A DNA stretch of 64,000 bases from Methyloversatilis universalis FAM5 (GTDB lineage: Bacteria > Pseudomonadota > Gammaproteobacteria > Burkholderiales > Rhodocyclaceae). The stretch lies in NCBI RefSeq assembly GCF_000214035.2, contig NZ_AFHG01000058.1, positions 147,460 through 211,459 of the forward strand. Direction: 5' to 3'. Positions within the stretch are counted from its first letter, which is position 1, and every line of letters begins with the position of its first letter. Both the position numbers and the translations under genes were made by a program. Shown here piece by piece: positions 32,554 to 41,236 of this stretch. The notes below the pieces were generated by a model. It was not told the DNA's origin. It ran no database searches and worked only from the letters and a program-made list of their open reading frames with translations.

Positions 32554-33054
32554 TCAGAACAGGGCGCTGTAGAGCCGCCAGGCGATCGCGATCGACACCG
32601 CGGCAAAGACCGCGGCGATCACGTCGTCCAGCATGACGCCGAAGCCGTGCTTCATGTTCACATCGACCCAGCGCGCCGGCGGCGGTTTGAAGATGTCGAA
32701 GAAGCGGAAGGCGAAGAAGGCCAGCAGCTGCCACCAGAAGCCGACCGGCGTGACCCACAGCACCAGCCAGAAGGCGACGATTTCGTCCCACACGATGGCA
32801 CCGTGGTCCGCCACGCCCAGTACCCGCCCGACGCGCTGGCAGCAGGCCGAGCCCAGCGCGAAAGCGACCAGCAGGAAGAGCGCGAACGCGCCGTCGGAGA
32901 ACGAGGGCTTGATCAGCAGGTAGAGCGGCCACGCCGCCAGCGTGCCCCAGGTGCCGGACGCGAAGGGGATCAGTCCGCTGCCGAAGCCGCAGGCCAGCAT
33001 GTGGGCCGGGTGGATCAGGAAGCTGGGGCCGGGATAGGGTGTTCTGGTTTTCAT
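32554..33054 (-). CDS. pgpA: Phosphatidylglycerophosphatase A
   Basis: This 166-residue inner-membrane phosphatase makes phosphatidylglycerol from its phosphate. The conserved N-terminal GSGLIPFASGTWGTLAAWPLY, the VWDEIVAFWLVLW metal-binding segment and FRFFDIFKPPPARWVD are all typical of PgpA. At least three membrane spans are visible. It follows thiL by 21 bp and precedes pncC by 15 bp, giving the conserved nusB-thiL-pgpA-pncC order. Confidence 0.95.
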   Translation of the reverse strand: MKTRTPYPGPSFLIHPAHMLACGFGSGLIPFASGTWGTLAAWPLYLLIKPSFSDGAFALFLLVAFALGSACCQRVGRVLGVADHGAIVWDEIVAFWLVLWVTPVGFWWQLLAFFAFRFFDIFKPPPARWVDVNMKHGFGVMLDDVIAAVFAAVSIAIAWRLYSALF

Positions 33055-33075
33055 GTGCGCAGGCGGGCTGCCGGA

Positions 33076-34059
33076 TCAGGAAAAATGGTCGTAGCCGCGA
33101 CGCGCCACCGGCATTGACCGGCCGCTGGCATCGACCAGCTGGACGCCTTGGCCGGCCTCGATGTGGCCGATGCGGGTCAGCGCCAGCCCGAGACGGGCGG
33201 ACAGCGCGGCCAGCGCCGCGTCGGCGGCGGGCGGTGCGCAGAACAGAAGTTCGTAATCGTCGCCCCCGGCCAGCAGCGCGTCGCGCACCGCGGCGCGGTC
33301 GCTGCAGGCGGCGTCGAGCGCAGTCCAGGGCAGCGCGGCGTCCTCGACCACCGCCGACACCTTGCTGGCGGTGGCGATGTGGCCGAGATCGGCCAGCAGG
33401 CCGTCGGACACGTCGATCATCGCGGATGCGAGGCCTTTTAACGCCGCGCCCAGCGCCACCCGCGGCTGCGGCTGTTCGAGTGCGGTGATGCAGTCGGCGC
33501 GCGCCGCGGGCGCCAGCGTGAGCCGGCCCAGCAGTTCGGCCAGACCGAGTGCCGCCCGGCCGGGCTGGCCGGACACCCAGATGCGGTCGCCGGCCTGCGC
33601 ACCGCCCCGCCGTACGGCACGGCCGCAGGCCACCTCGCCGAAGGCGGTGACGCACAGATTGAGCGGGCCACGGGTGGTGTCGCCGCCGATCAGGTCCACG
33701 CCGAAGGTGTCGGCACAGTCGAAAAAGCCGGCGGCGAAGGCGGCCAGCCAGTCGTGGTCTAAGCCGGGCAGCGACAGCGCGAGCGTGACCCAGCGCGGCG
33801 TCGCGCCCATCGCGGCGACGTCGGACAGATTGACCGCCAGCGTTTTCCAGCCCAGCCGGCGCGGGTCGGTGTCCGGCAGGAAGTGGGTGCCGGCGACCAG
33901 CATGTCGCTGGTGACCGCCAGTTCGTGGCCTGGCGACGGGGACACCAGCGCGCAGTCGTCACCCGGGCCGAGCGCGGCGGCGCGCATCGGCCGCACGAAG
34001 TGACGGCGGATGAGATCGAACTCCGGGCTGGGCGCGGCGGTGTGCTGCGGGGCGCTCAT
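33076..34059 (-). CDS. thiL: Thiamine-monophosphate kinase
   Basis: This 327-residue enzyme phosphorylates thiamine phosphate to the active cofactor thiamine pyrophosphate. It has the AIRS-family signatures: EFDLIRRHF, LGPGDDCALV, SDMLVAGTHF, GWKTLAVNLSDVAAMGATPRW, GGDTTRG and MIDVSDGLLADLGHI, then LAGGDDYELLF. Length matches ThiL. It is transcribed after nusB (82-bp gap) and before pgpA. No thiamine riboswitch is seen upstream, which suggests housekeeping expression. Confidence 0.95.
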   Translation of the reverse strand: MSAPQHTAAPSPEFDLIRRHFVRPMRAAALGPGDDCALVSPSPGHELAVTSDMLVAGTHFLPDTDPRRLGWKTLAVNLSDVAAMGATPRWVTLALSLPGLDHDWLAAFAAGFFDCADTFGVDLIGGDTTRGPLNLCVTAFGEVACGRAVRRGGAQAGDRIWVSGQPGRAALGLAELLGRLTLAPAARADCITALEQPQPRVALGAALKGLASAMIDVSDGLLADLGHIATASKVSAVVEDAALPWTALDAACSDRAAVRDALLAGGDDYELLFCAPPAADAALAALSARLGLALTRIGHIEAGQGVQLVDASGRSMPVARRGYDHFS

Positions 34060-34141
34060 GCGGATGCCCCGGCCGGCGCGTCAAAGCTGTCTGAAGCGCC
34101 CGCGGCGCACACCGCACGCATCGCTGTGGAGGCGTTCGGAC

Positions 34142-34615
34142 TCAGCCGCGCGGGCGGTTGCGCGCCGCTTCGACCTCGACTGCGCGCAGCACCGGCGCGA
34201 GCTTGTCCAGCACGCCATTGACGAACTTGTGGCCGTCGGCGCCGCCGAATTCCTTGGTCAGTTCGATCGCTTCGTTGATCACCACCCGGTAGGGCGTTTC
34301 GATCATGTGCGCCAGTTCGTAGGTGGCCACCAGCAGGATGGCATGCTCGACCGGCGACAGTTCGTCGATCTTGCGGTCGATCAGGCCGGAAAAATGGCCG
34401 CGCAGCGTCTCGGCGTTATCCAGCGCGCCATTCAGCAGCTGGCGGAACAGCTTGCGGTCAACCTTGGAAAACCCGGGGTCCTCGCTGAGGTGGGCGTCGA
34501 TGGCCGGTGCGTCGTTGCCGGACAGCAGCGACTGGTAGATGCCCTGCACCGCGTATTCGCGGGCGAGGCGGCGGCCGGACTTGCGCGGGGCGTCGGGTTT
34601 GGCGTCCATGGTCAT
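34142..34615 (-). CDS. nusB: Transcription antitermination factor NusB
   Basis: This 157-residue all-helical protein has [15 protein letters not shown] at the start, the [11 protein letters not shown] segment, [40 protein letters not shown] and [12 protein letters not shown], all standard NusB motifs. NusB with NusE (S10) binds boxA in ribosomal RNA leaders to prevent early termination. Its ATG overlaps the ribH stop by 4 bp, the conserved ribH-nusB coupling. Confidence 0.97.
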   Translation of the reverse strand: MTMDAKPDAPRKSGRRLAREYAVQGIYQSLLSGNDAPAIDAHLSEDPGFSKVDRKLFRQLLNGALDNAETLRGHFSGLIDRKIDELSPVEHAILLVATYELAHMIETPYRVVINEAIELTKEFGGADGHKFVNGVLDKLAPVLRAVEVEAARNRPRG

Positions 34616-35085
34616 TCAGTCAGCGTGGCGAGCAGGCGGGCCATTTCGACCGCGGCACGGGCACAGTCGCTGCCCTTCTCGTGCATGCGGGCGATCGCCT
34701 GATCATCGTTTTCGGTGGTCAGCACGCCGTTGGCGATCGGCACGCCGGTCTTGAGCTGGATGTCCGCCACGCCGCGCGCCATTTCGTTCGACACGATCTC
34801 GAAGTGGTAGGTCTCGCCGCGGATGACCGCGCCGAGTGCCACCAGCGCATCGTACTTGCCGGACAGCGCCAGGCGCTGCAGCACCAGCGGCAGTTCCAGC
34901 GCGCCGGGCACGGTCACGATCAGCGTATCGGCTGGCGCCACGCCCAGCTTGCGCAGTTCGTCGCAGCAGGCCGACAGCAGGCCGTTGCCGATGTCCGGGT
35001 TGAAGCGTGCGGTCGCGATCGCGACCCGCAGGCCTTTGCCGTCGAGGTTTTCCTCGATTTCGGGGATGTCGTTGAAGCGGGGCAT
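34612..35085 (-). CDS. ribH: 6,7-dimethyl-8-ribityllumazine synthase
   Basis: This 157-residue enzyme performs the penultimate step of riboflavin synthesis, joining the pyrimidine intermediate with dihydroxybutanone phosphate. Typical segments are [57 protein letters not shown] and [18 protein letters not shown]. It overlaps nusB by 4 bp. It is separated from the upstream ribB by 124 bp, which contains a hairpin and possible promoter space. Confidence 0.96.
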   Translation of the reverse strand: MPRFNDIPEIEENLDGKGLRVAIATARFNPDIGNGLLSACCDELRKLGVAPADTLIVTVPGALELPLVLQRLALSGKYDALVALGAVIRGETYHFEIVSNEMARGVADIQLKTGVPIANGVLTTENDDQAIARMHEKGSDCARAAVEMARLLATLTE

Positions 35086-35164
35086 GTCGATGTCCGTGTC
35101 AGTTGTTCATTGCGCTGGATGAGGGCGCCGCGCCATCCGCCGGGCCGCCCCAGGGATGGGCTCT

Positions 35165-35202
35165 GCCCCCTCGGGTGCAGCGAACGGAGTGAGCGTGGGG
35201 GC
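35165..35202. repeat. Inverted-repeat element in ribB-ribH gap
   Basis: GCCCCC at 35165-35170 pairs with GGGGGC at 35197-35202 around a 26-base interior containing GAACGGAGTGAGCG. The layout resembles short palindromic intergenic repeats common in betaproteobacterial genomes. Only one copy is seen in this window, so its repeat nature is inferred. It could also attenuate transcription between the two rib genes. Confidence 0.35.
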
Positions 35203-35209
35203 CAGCATC

Positions 35210-36298
35210 TCAGTCTTGCAGGTAGCCGGTCAGTTCGAGATCGAAGCCGGCCATGCTGGGAATCTTGCGCGGGCTGGCGAGCAGACGCATCTTGCGCACG
35301 TTCAGCGAGCGCAGGATCTGCGCGCCGACGCCGAAGGTACGCGCGTCCCAGCGTACCGCCGGCGCAGTCGTCGGGTCAGTCAGCAGGGTGCGCAGGCTGG
35401 CGTCGGTTTCGGTCCGGCGCAGCATGACGATGACGCCGCTGCCGGCTTCGTTGATCCGCTGCATCGCGCGGTCGATGCTGAAGCTGTGGCGGTCGCTGTC
35501 GGCGTCCAGGAAGTCGAGCACCGAAATCGGCTCGTGCACCCGCACCAGCGTTTCGGTGTCCGGCGTGATGTCGCCCTTCACCAGCGCGAGATGGATTTCA
35601 CCGGTCGTGGTGTCCTCGAAGCCGTGCAGCGTGAAGCGGCCGTAGGCATTGCTCACTTCGCGCCTCGACACTTCGCGCACCAGTGCCTCGTTGGCGGCGC
35701 GGTAGGCGATCAGGTCGCGGATGGCACCGATCTTCAGCCCGTGTTCGGCGGCGAATTCGATCAGGTCCGGCAGGCGCGCCATGGTGCCGTCGTCCTTCAG
35801 GATTTCGCAGATCACGCCTGCGGGTTCCAGCCCGGCCAGCTGGGCCAGGTCGCAGCCGGCTTCGGTGTGACCGGCGCGGATCAGCACGCCGCCCTTCTGC
35901 GCCTGCAGCGGGAAGATGTGGCCGGGCATCACGATGTCTTCCGGCTTGGCGTTGCGGGCAACCGCGACCTGGATGGTGCGGGCGCGGTCGTGGGCCGAAA
36001 TGCCGGTGGTGACGCCGGTGGCGGCCTCGATCGATGCGGTGAAGGCGGTGCCGTGCGGGGTGCGGTTGTCGCGCACCATCTGCTTCAGGCCCAGTTGGGC
36101 GCAGCGCTCTTCGGTCAGCGTCAGGCAGACCAGACCGCGGCAGTGCTTCACCATGAAATTGATGGCCTCGGGGGTCACGAACTCGGCGGCGAGTACCACG
36201 TCGCCCTCGTTCTCGCGATCTTCCTCGTCGACCAGGATGACCATGCGGCCTGCCTTGATGTCGGCGATGATGTCCTTGACCGGCGCCAGTGCGCTCAT
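35210..36298 (-). CDS. ribB: 3,4-dihydroxy-2-butanone-4-phosphate synthase with degenerate GTP cyclohydrolase II domain
   Basis: This 362-residue fusion has an N-terminal RibB domain (1-200) that looks fully active: VDEEDRENEGDVVLAAE, the D..TPHGTAFT segment, GHIFPL and RAGHTEAGCDLA. The C-terminal half aligns in layout with RibA (YGRFTLHGF, VRVHEPISVLDFLDADSD) but lacks the three zinc-binding cysteines of the ECLTGD...RCDCG motif, so it should not hydrolyse GTP. Such hybrids are common in proteobacteria that keep a separate ribA. It makes the four-carbon unit for RibH. The start overlaps the ribE stop by 4 bp. Confidence 0.94.
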   Translation of the reverse strand: MSALAPVKDIIADIKAGRMVILVDEEDRENEGDVVLAAEFVTPEAINFMVKHCRGLVCLTLTEERCAQLGLKQMVRDNRTPHGTAFTASIEAATGVTTGISAHDRARTIQVAVARNAKPEDIVMPGHIFPLQAQKGGVLIRAGHTEAGCDLAQLAGLEPAGVICEILKDDGTMARLPDLIEFAAEHGLKIGAIRDLIAYRAANEALVREVSRREVSNAYGRFTLHGFEDTTTGEIHLALVKGDITPDTETLVRVHEPISVLDFLDADSDRHSFSIDRAMQRINEAGSGVIVMLRRTETDASLRTLLTDPTTAPAVRWDARTFGVGAQILRSLNVRKMRLLASPRKIPSMAGFDLELTGYLQD

Positions 36299-36906
36299 TT
36301 GTGTGTGCCCTCTGCAGACATCATGCGCTCGGCGTAGCGGGCGATGAGGTCGATTTCAAGATTGACCCGGCTGCCTGCCTTCAGGCTGCCGAGCGTGGTG
36401 ACCTGTACCGTGTGCGGAATCAGGTTGATCGAGAATTCACAGCCGTCGTCGACGTCGGTCACGCGATTCACGGTGAGGCTCACGCCCTGAATCGTGATCG
36501 AGCCCTTGCGGGCGATGTAGCGACCCAGCGCCGGCGGCGCGACGATGACCAGTTCGTGCGATTCGCCGATGCGCTCGAAGCGGCGCACCGTGCCCACGCC
36601 ATCGACGTGGCCGCTGACCAGATGACCGCCGAGGCGGTCGGACAGGCGCAGCGCCTTTTCCAGATTCACTTCGCCGGGCGCGTCCAGGCCGACGGTGCAG
36701 TCCAGCGTTTCCTTCGACACGTCGAACTGTGCGTTGCGGCCGTCCATGCCGATTACCGTCAGGCACACGCCGTTGTGGGCGATCGAGTCACCGAGCGCGA
36801 CGTCGTCCAGGCCCAGGCCGGCGGTGTCCACGGTCAGGCGGACGCCCTGTTCAAGCGGGTCGATGCGGGTGATGCGGCCGACGGCGGCCACGATGCCGGA
36901 AAACAT
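36295..36906 (-). CDS. ribE: Riboflavin synthase alpha subunit
   Basis: This 203-residue enzyme is made of two lumazine-binding barrels. The first begins MFSGIVAAVGRI and includes GDSIAHNGVCLTV and KETLDCT; the second includes HLVSGHVDGVGTV and KGSITIQGVSLTV. It dismutates two lumazine molecules to riboflavin. It overlaps ribB by 4 bp, forming the ribE-ribB-ribH part of the pathway. ribD is absent from the window. No FMN riboswitch is recognisable in the 41 bp between dsbD and ribE. Confidence 0.96.
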   Translation of the reverse strand: MFSGIVAAVGRITRIDPLEQGVRLTVDTAGLGLDDVALGDSIAHNGVCLTVIGMDGRNAQFDVSKETLDCTVGLDAPGEVNLEKALRLSDRLGGHLVSGHVDGVGTVRRFERIGESHELVIVAPPALGRYIARKGSITIQGVSLTVNRVTDVDDGCEFSINLIPHTVQVTTLGSLKAGSRVNLEIDLIARYAERMMSAEGTHK

Positions 36907-36947
36907 GGGAAGGTCGATGCGGGGAAAGGAAGCAGGATTTTACGCGA

Positions 36948-38795
36948 TCAGCGGGCGCTGCTGACGGCCGCGATGCGGTCCAGCGTCGCAACGAAGCGCT
37001 CCGGCGGCACAAAACCCACAGTACGCGCCGATTCGACCTCCTGGCCAGCGCTGAAGAACAGCGTACCCGGCGGTCCGTACAGGCCGAAACGCTGGAGCAG
37101 TGCCTGATCTGCCGGGTCGTTGCCGGTCACGTCGGCTTTCAGCAGCGTGAAACCGGCCAGTTTCGCGCGCACGGCCGGATGGGCGAAGGTGTCGCGCTCC
37201 ATTTCCCGGCAGCTCACGCACCAGTCGGCGTAGATGTCCAGCATGACCGGGCCGGTGCTGGCCGCCAGCCGGGCGTCCAGTTCGGCCACGCTGCGCACCG
37301 GCTCGAAAGCCGGCCCGGCTTCGGCCGCGGCGCCGCTGCGCAGCACCGAAAGCGGCTGCAGCGGATCGCGCGAGCCGGCGGCGGCACCGATCAGGATGCT
37401 GGCGCCGGCCAGCAGCGCGATCACGCCCACGCCCTTCCACAGGCGCTGCCACCCCTTCGCGTGCGCCGGCAGCGGGTCGAGCGCGTGCAGATGCATGCTG
37501 GCGCCGATCAGCAGCGCGGCCCAGGCCAGCATGACCAGCAGGCCGGGCAGTACCGGCTGTGCGATCCAGATCGCGGTGGCCAGCAGCAGCACGCCGAAGA
37601 AGCGCTTCACGCCCTCCATCCACGGGCCGGTATGCGGCAGCAGCGAACGCGAGGCGACACCGACCGCGATCAGTGGCGTGCCCATGCCCAGCGCCATGGC
37701 GAACAGCGCCAGCCCGCCGAGCGCGGCATTGCCGGTCTGCGCGATATAGAGCAGGGCGCCGGCCAGCGGCGCGGCGACGCAGGGACCGACGATGAGCGCC
37801 GACAGCGCGCCCATCGCGACCAGCCCGCCGACCGAGCCGCGGCGGTGATTTGCGCTGTCGGACAGCCGCGACTGCAGTGCGGTCGGCAGCTGCAGTTCGT
37901 ACAGGCCGAACATGGACAGCGCCAGCGCGACGAACAGCAGCGCGAAGCCGCCCAGTACCCAGGCGTTCTGCAGCGCGGCCGACAGCAGCGTGCCGGACAG
38001 CCCGGCCGCCACGCCGACCGCGGCATAGGTCACCGCCATGCCCAGCACGTAGGCGGTCGACAGCGTGAGCGCGCGTCCGCGTGTCACCTGCGCGCCGTGG
38101 CCGACGATGATGCCGGACAGGATGGGCACCATGGGCAGCACGCAGGGGGTGAAGCACAGCAGCAGGCCGAAGCCGAAAAAGCAGGCGACCACCCAGGCGG
38201 GGTGGCCTTCCTCAAGCAGGCGGCGGGCGAACGAGCCGTCGTCGGCGGTCGTTGCCACGCCGGCGTCGGCTTTCGAGGCAGCGCGCGGCGTCTCGCTGGA
38301 AGGGCCTGCTGTCTGCGCCCGCAGCCGGTCCAGCAGCCCGTGTCCTTCCGGGTCGCTGGCGGCCCACACCCGCTCGCCCGGCCGCGCCGGATCCAGCCTG
38401 ACCGTCTGTTCGGTCGGCGGATAGCACACGCCGGCATCGGCACAGCCCTGGGAGCTGACCTTGAGCGTGACCGGGCTGCCGCCGGCGGCGGTCAGCGGCA
38501 GCCGCACCGGCAGGCTGTCGCGGTGCACCTCGACTTCGCCGAAAATTTCGTCCTGCTTGCGGCTGCCCGGCGGGATGTCCGGCACGCCGAGCACCGCCTG
38601 TTCGGCCGCGAAGCCGAACTTGTCGCGGTACAGGTAATAGCCGTCGGCGATGTCGAAGCGCACTTCGACCGTGTTGCGGTCGATCACCCGGGCGGACAGC
38701 CTGAACGCCTGTTCCAGCGGCAGCAGTTCCGGGCCGGCACGCAGGGCCGGGCTGGCCAGCAGTGCCAGCCAGACCAGCAGGATGCGCATCAGCAT
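36948..38795 (-). CDS. dsbD: Thiol:disulfide interchange protein DsbD
   Basis: This 615-residue protein has a signal peptide (to about residue 22), a periplasmic alpha domain with the CADAGVCYPP redox pair, a central eight-span membrane domain with PCVLPMVP and GPCVAAPL cysteines, and a C-terminal thioredoxin-like domain with WCVSCREME. It passes electrons from cytoplasmic thioredoxin to periplasmic DsbC and to cytochrome c maturation. The ATG at 38795 overlaps cutA by 7 bp; a second ATG two codons later (38789) is possible. dsbC, its likely partner, is in this window at 51.8 kb. Confidence 0.95.
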   Translation of the reverse strand: MLMRILLVWLALLASPALRAGPELLPLEQAFRLSARVIDRNTVEVRFDIADGYYLYRDKFGFAAEQAVLGVPDIPPGSRKQDEIFGEVEVHRDSLPVRLPLTAAGGSPVTLKVSSQGCADAGVCYPPTEQTVRLDPARPGERVWAASDPEGHGLLDRLRAQTAGPSSETPRAASKADAGVATTADDGSFARRLLEEGHPAWVVACFFGFGLLLCFTPCVLPMVPILSGIIVGHGAQVTRGRALTLSTAYVLGMAVTYAAVGVAAGLSGTLLSAALQNAWVLGGFALLFVALALSMFGLYELQLPTALQSRLSDSANHRRGSVGGLVAMGALSALIVGPCVAAPLAGALLYIAQTGNAALGGLALFAMALGMGTPLIAVGVASRSLLPHTGPWMEGVKRFFGVLLLATAIWIAQPVLPGLLVMLAWAALLIGASMHLHALDPLPAHAKGWQRLWKGVGVIALLAGASILIGAAAGSRDPLQPLSVLRSGAAAEAGPAFEPVRSVAELDARLAASTGPVMLDIYADWCVSCREMERDTFAHPAVRAKLAGFTLLKADVTGNDPADQALLQRFGLYGPPGTLFFSAGQEVESARTVGFVPPERFVATLDRIAAVSSAR

Positions 38796-39136
38796 GACCG
38801 GCCTGCTCCGCCGCAGCCGGCGTCCACCCACTGCAGATAGGCCGGCAGACCGCGCGTCACCGGCAGCGCGATGATTTCCGGCAGTTCGTACGGATGAAGC
38901 GCGCGCAGCGCCGCTTCCAGCGCGTCGTAGGCGTTGGCGGTGGTCTTGATCGCCAGCGGCACTTCGCTGGCGTCCTCCAGCGCGCCCTGCCAGACGTAGA
39001 CCGAGCGCACCGGTGCGCCGATGCTGACGCAGGCGGCGTGGCCGCCTTCGACCAGCGCGCGCGCGATGCGCGCCGCGGTGTCTGCGTTGGGCAGCGTGGT
39101 CATGACCAGCAGCACGCCGGGCAGATCGGCGCTCAT
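38789..39136 (-). CDS. cutA: Divalent-cation tolerance protein CutA
   Basis: This 115-residue trimeric protein has family motifs VLLVMTTLPNADTAARIARALVEGGHAACVSI, SVYVWQGALEDASEVPLAIKTT and HPYELPEIIALPV. CutA was linked to copper tolerance in E. coli, but its function is unsettled. It sits directly upstream of dsbD with an overlap, the same pairing seen in E. coli (cutA-dsbD). It overlaps the hydrolase gene upstream by 4 bp. Confidence 0.95.
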   Translation of the reverse strand: MSADLPGVLLVMTTLPNADTAARIARALVEGGHAACVSIGAPVRSVYVWQGALEDASEVPLAIKTTANAYDALEAALRALHPYELPEIIALPVTRGLPAYLQWVDAGCGGAGRSC

Positions 39137-39798
39137 TGCCCGGCCGGTGCGGTGGCGCGCCACCAGCGTTCGATCAGCAGGCGCAGCACATGCAGCTTGC
39201 CGTGGAAGAAATGCCCGGTATCGCCCAGCACCGCCACCGGCAGGTTCTGCGGCGCCGACCACGCGAGCACGTTCGCCAGCGGCACGACCTGATCGCGCTC
39301 GCCGTGGATCACCAGCGCGTCCTCGCGCACCGGGCCCGGCTCGTAATGGCGGATGCCCTCGACACTGCCGGCGGCCAGGCCGACCAGCACCATGCCGGCC
39401 ACCGGGCGGCCGTCCTCGGCCAGCCGGTCGGCCACGCGGGTGGCGACGAAGGCGCCGAAGGAAAAGCCGGCGACGATGACCGGCAGGTCGCCGTAAGCAT
39501 TCAGGCCGTGTTCGATGACCGCCAGCTGGTCGTCGGTTTCGCCGTGGCCTTCGTCGTGCGTGCCTTCGGTGGCGCCGACACCGCGGAACTGCGAGCGCAG
39601 CGTGACGCAGCCCAGCTCGCGCAGCGCGCGCGCCACGGTCACCACCACCTTGTTTTCCATGGTGCCGCCGAACAGCGGGTGCGGATGGCCGATCAGCGCC
39701 AGCGCGCGCGGCGCATGGTCCGGCTGCTCGGCCAGCACCTCGATGCCGCCGACCGGGCCGGCGATGACCGTGCGGTCGGACTGGATGCGCGTATTCAT
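39133..39798 (-). CDS. Alpha/beta hydrolase (dienelactone-hydrolase-like)
   Basis: This 221-residue small hydrolase has ALALIGHPHPLFGGTMENKV, LRSQFRGVGATEGTHDEGHGE and a nucleophile elbow VAGFSFGAFVA, then an acid in VIHGERDQVVP and His in LGDTGHFFHG. This subgroup (KANL3/Tex30-like, with GHPHP.GG) is widespread in proteobacteria with no clear substrate. Gene order is tight: it overlaps the 2Fe-2S protein gene by one base and cutA by 4 bp. Confidence 0.88.
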   Translation of the reverse strand: MNTRIQSDRTVIAGPVGGIEVLAEQPDHAPRALALIGHPHPLFGGTMENKVVVTVARALRELGCVTLRSQFRGVGATEGTHDEGHGETDDQLAVIEHGLNAYGDLPVIVAGFSFGAFVATRVADRLAEDGRPVAGMVLVGLAAGSVEGIRHYEPGPVREDALVIHGERDQVVPLANVLAWSAPQNLPVAVLGDTGHFFHGKLHVLRLLIERWWRATAPAGQ

Positions 39799-40106
39799 CA
39801 GACCTTCAGCCGCTCGACCACGCGGCCGTGCTGCAGGTGTTCGGAAATGATTTCGTCGATGTCCTCGCGGTCGACATAGGTGTACCAGACCGCTTCCGGG
39901 TAGATGACCATGACCGGGCCCTGGTCGCAGCGGTCCAGGCAGCCGGCCATGTTCACCCGGGTCTTGCCCTCGCCGGACAGGCCCAGCGCCTTGACCCGCT
40001 GCTTCGCGTAGTCGCGCAGCGCGGAGGCGCCGAGCGTGGCGCAGCACTGTTCGCCTTCGGCGCGCTGGTTGCAGCAGAAGAATACGTGGTGCTTGAAGTG
40101 ACTCAT
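39798..40106 (-). CDS. Thioredoxin-like 2Fe-2S ferredoxin
   Basis: This 102-residue protein has HVFFCCNQRAEGEQCC near the N-terminus and NMAGCLDRCDQGPVMVIYPE later, so four cysteines are arranged as in thioredoxin-fold [2Fe-2S] ferredoxins and the NuoE C-terminal half. It probably carries electrons for an unknown partner. The strong coupling with the hydrolase gene downstream (1-bp overlap) suggests coexpression. No clear ribosome binding site is seen before the ATG. Confidence 0.9.
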   Translation of the reverse strand: MSHFKHHVFFCCNQRAEGEQCCATLGASALRDYAKQRVKALGLSGEGKTRVNMAGCLDRCDQGPVMVIYPEAVWYTYVDREDIDEIISEHLQHGRVVERLKV

Positions 40107-40132
40107 GAGGTGCGGTTCCGGAGAAAGCGTGA

Positions 40133-41236
40133 TTATCGGTGATCGTGCGCAGCGTGGCGGCCCCGGCTTTCCTTCAGTTGCAAAGCCATCAGGTAGGGCA
40201 GCGCGAAATACGGCCACAGCGCCGACGTGAGCCGGGTCAGGCCGCTGAAATTGAAGAAGTGTCCGGCCCTCCAGGCGTCCGACACAGCCGACGGGTAGGG
40301 GTTGTCCGGCGCCAGATTGACCAGGGCCACGCCGGCCAGCAGCGCCAGCGCGGCGACGCCGAAGCGCAGCGACAGCGGCAGCCACAGCGCAACCCGCAGC
40401 GCCAGTGCGCCGGCCGCCAGTCCGGCCAGCGCGCCCGGCGTCATCCACAGCCAGGCGCCGCCGTCCGGCACCAGTACCGCGCCCGAGCCGGCCTTCACCG
40501 CCAGCGCGATGCCGAAGGTGCTGCCCAGCAGCCACAGACTGCGCGCCCGCATCGTGTGCCAGCCGATCACGCCCACGCTCACCATGGCGCACACGCAGGC
40601 GCCGATCTCGACCGCGCGGTAGCGCCGCTCGGTGAAATCGACCGGCGCCTCCAGCCCGAACAGGCCGCGCAGGTCGCCCAGGCCGAACAGCGGCGTGTCC
40701 GGGTCGATCTGCGCCAGCCACCACAGGAACAGCAGCAGCAGCGCGAATTCGCCGATGTGGCCGCGCACGATGCGCCGCGTGCGCCAGCGCGCCAGCAGGC
40801 CGCCGTGGCCGAGCAGGGCTCCCCAGCGCAGGCCCAGCAGCGCGCCGAACGCGCCGCCGACGGTATTGGAGGCGACATCCAGATTGGACGGTACCCGGCT
40901 GGGCAGGAAGTGCTGCAGCACTTCCATTGACACCGACAGCCCGCAGGACAGCAGCACCGCCGTGCCGAATGCCGCCGCGCGGCGCTGGCCCGGGGTCAGC
41001 GCCGCCACCGCCAGGAAGCCGAGCGGCAGATAGCCCAGCGCGTTGGCGATCACGTCGAAACGTGTCCAGTAGCGCGGCCAGGGGGCGAGCAGGAAACCGA
41101 ACAGGTCGCCGCCGGCGTCGCGCACCGGTCCCATCGGGTGCAGGCTGGCGTAGGCAATCAGCAGCGTCCACAGCAGCGCCAGATTGCGCGCGAGGTGGGT
41201 GGTGTGCGGCGAGGCCGGGCGGGGCGGTCGGGTCAT
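40133..41236 (-). CDS. VanZ-family membrane protein
   Basis: This 367-residue multi-pass protein has a VanZ-like N-terminal part: LLWTLLIAYASLHPMGPVRD, FDVIANALGYLPLGFLAVAAL and MEVLQHFLPSRVPSNLDVASNTVGGAFGALLG. The second half adds about five membrane spans of unknown role. VanZ gives teicoplanin resistance in enterococci, but the wide family has no known general function. The start at 41236 was chosen because it directly precedes the first hydrophobic region and overlaps the YqaA-like gene by 4 bp. Confidence 0.87.
   Translation of the reverse strand: MTRPPRPASPHTTHLARNLALLWTLLIAYASLHPMGPVRDAGGDLFGFLLAPWPRYWTRFDVIANALGYLPLGFLAVAALTPGQRRAAAFGTAVLLSCGLSVSMEVLQHFLPSRVPSNLDVASNTVGGAFGALLGLRWGALLGHGGLLARWRTRRIVRGHIGEFALLLLFLWWLAQIDPDTPLFGLGDLRGLFGLEAPVDFTERRYRAVEIGACVCAMVSVGVIGWHTMRARSLWLLGSTFGIALAVKAGSGAVLVPDGGAWLWMTPGALAGLAAGALALRVALWLPLSLRFGVAALALLAGVALVNLAPDNPYPSAVSDAWRAGHFFNFSGLTRLTSALWPYFALPYLMALQLKESRGRHAAHDHR

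Noticed and set aside
36299-36947. FMN riboswitch in front of the rib genes
   Set aside because: The 41 bp between dsbD and ribE is too short and shows no RFN-element pattern; ribB is preceded directly by ribE coding sequence.
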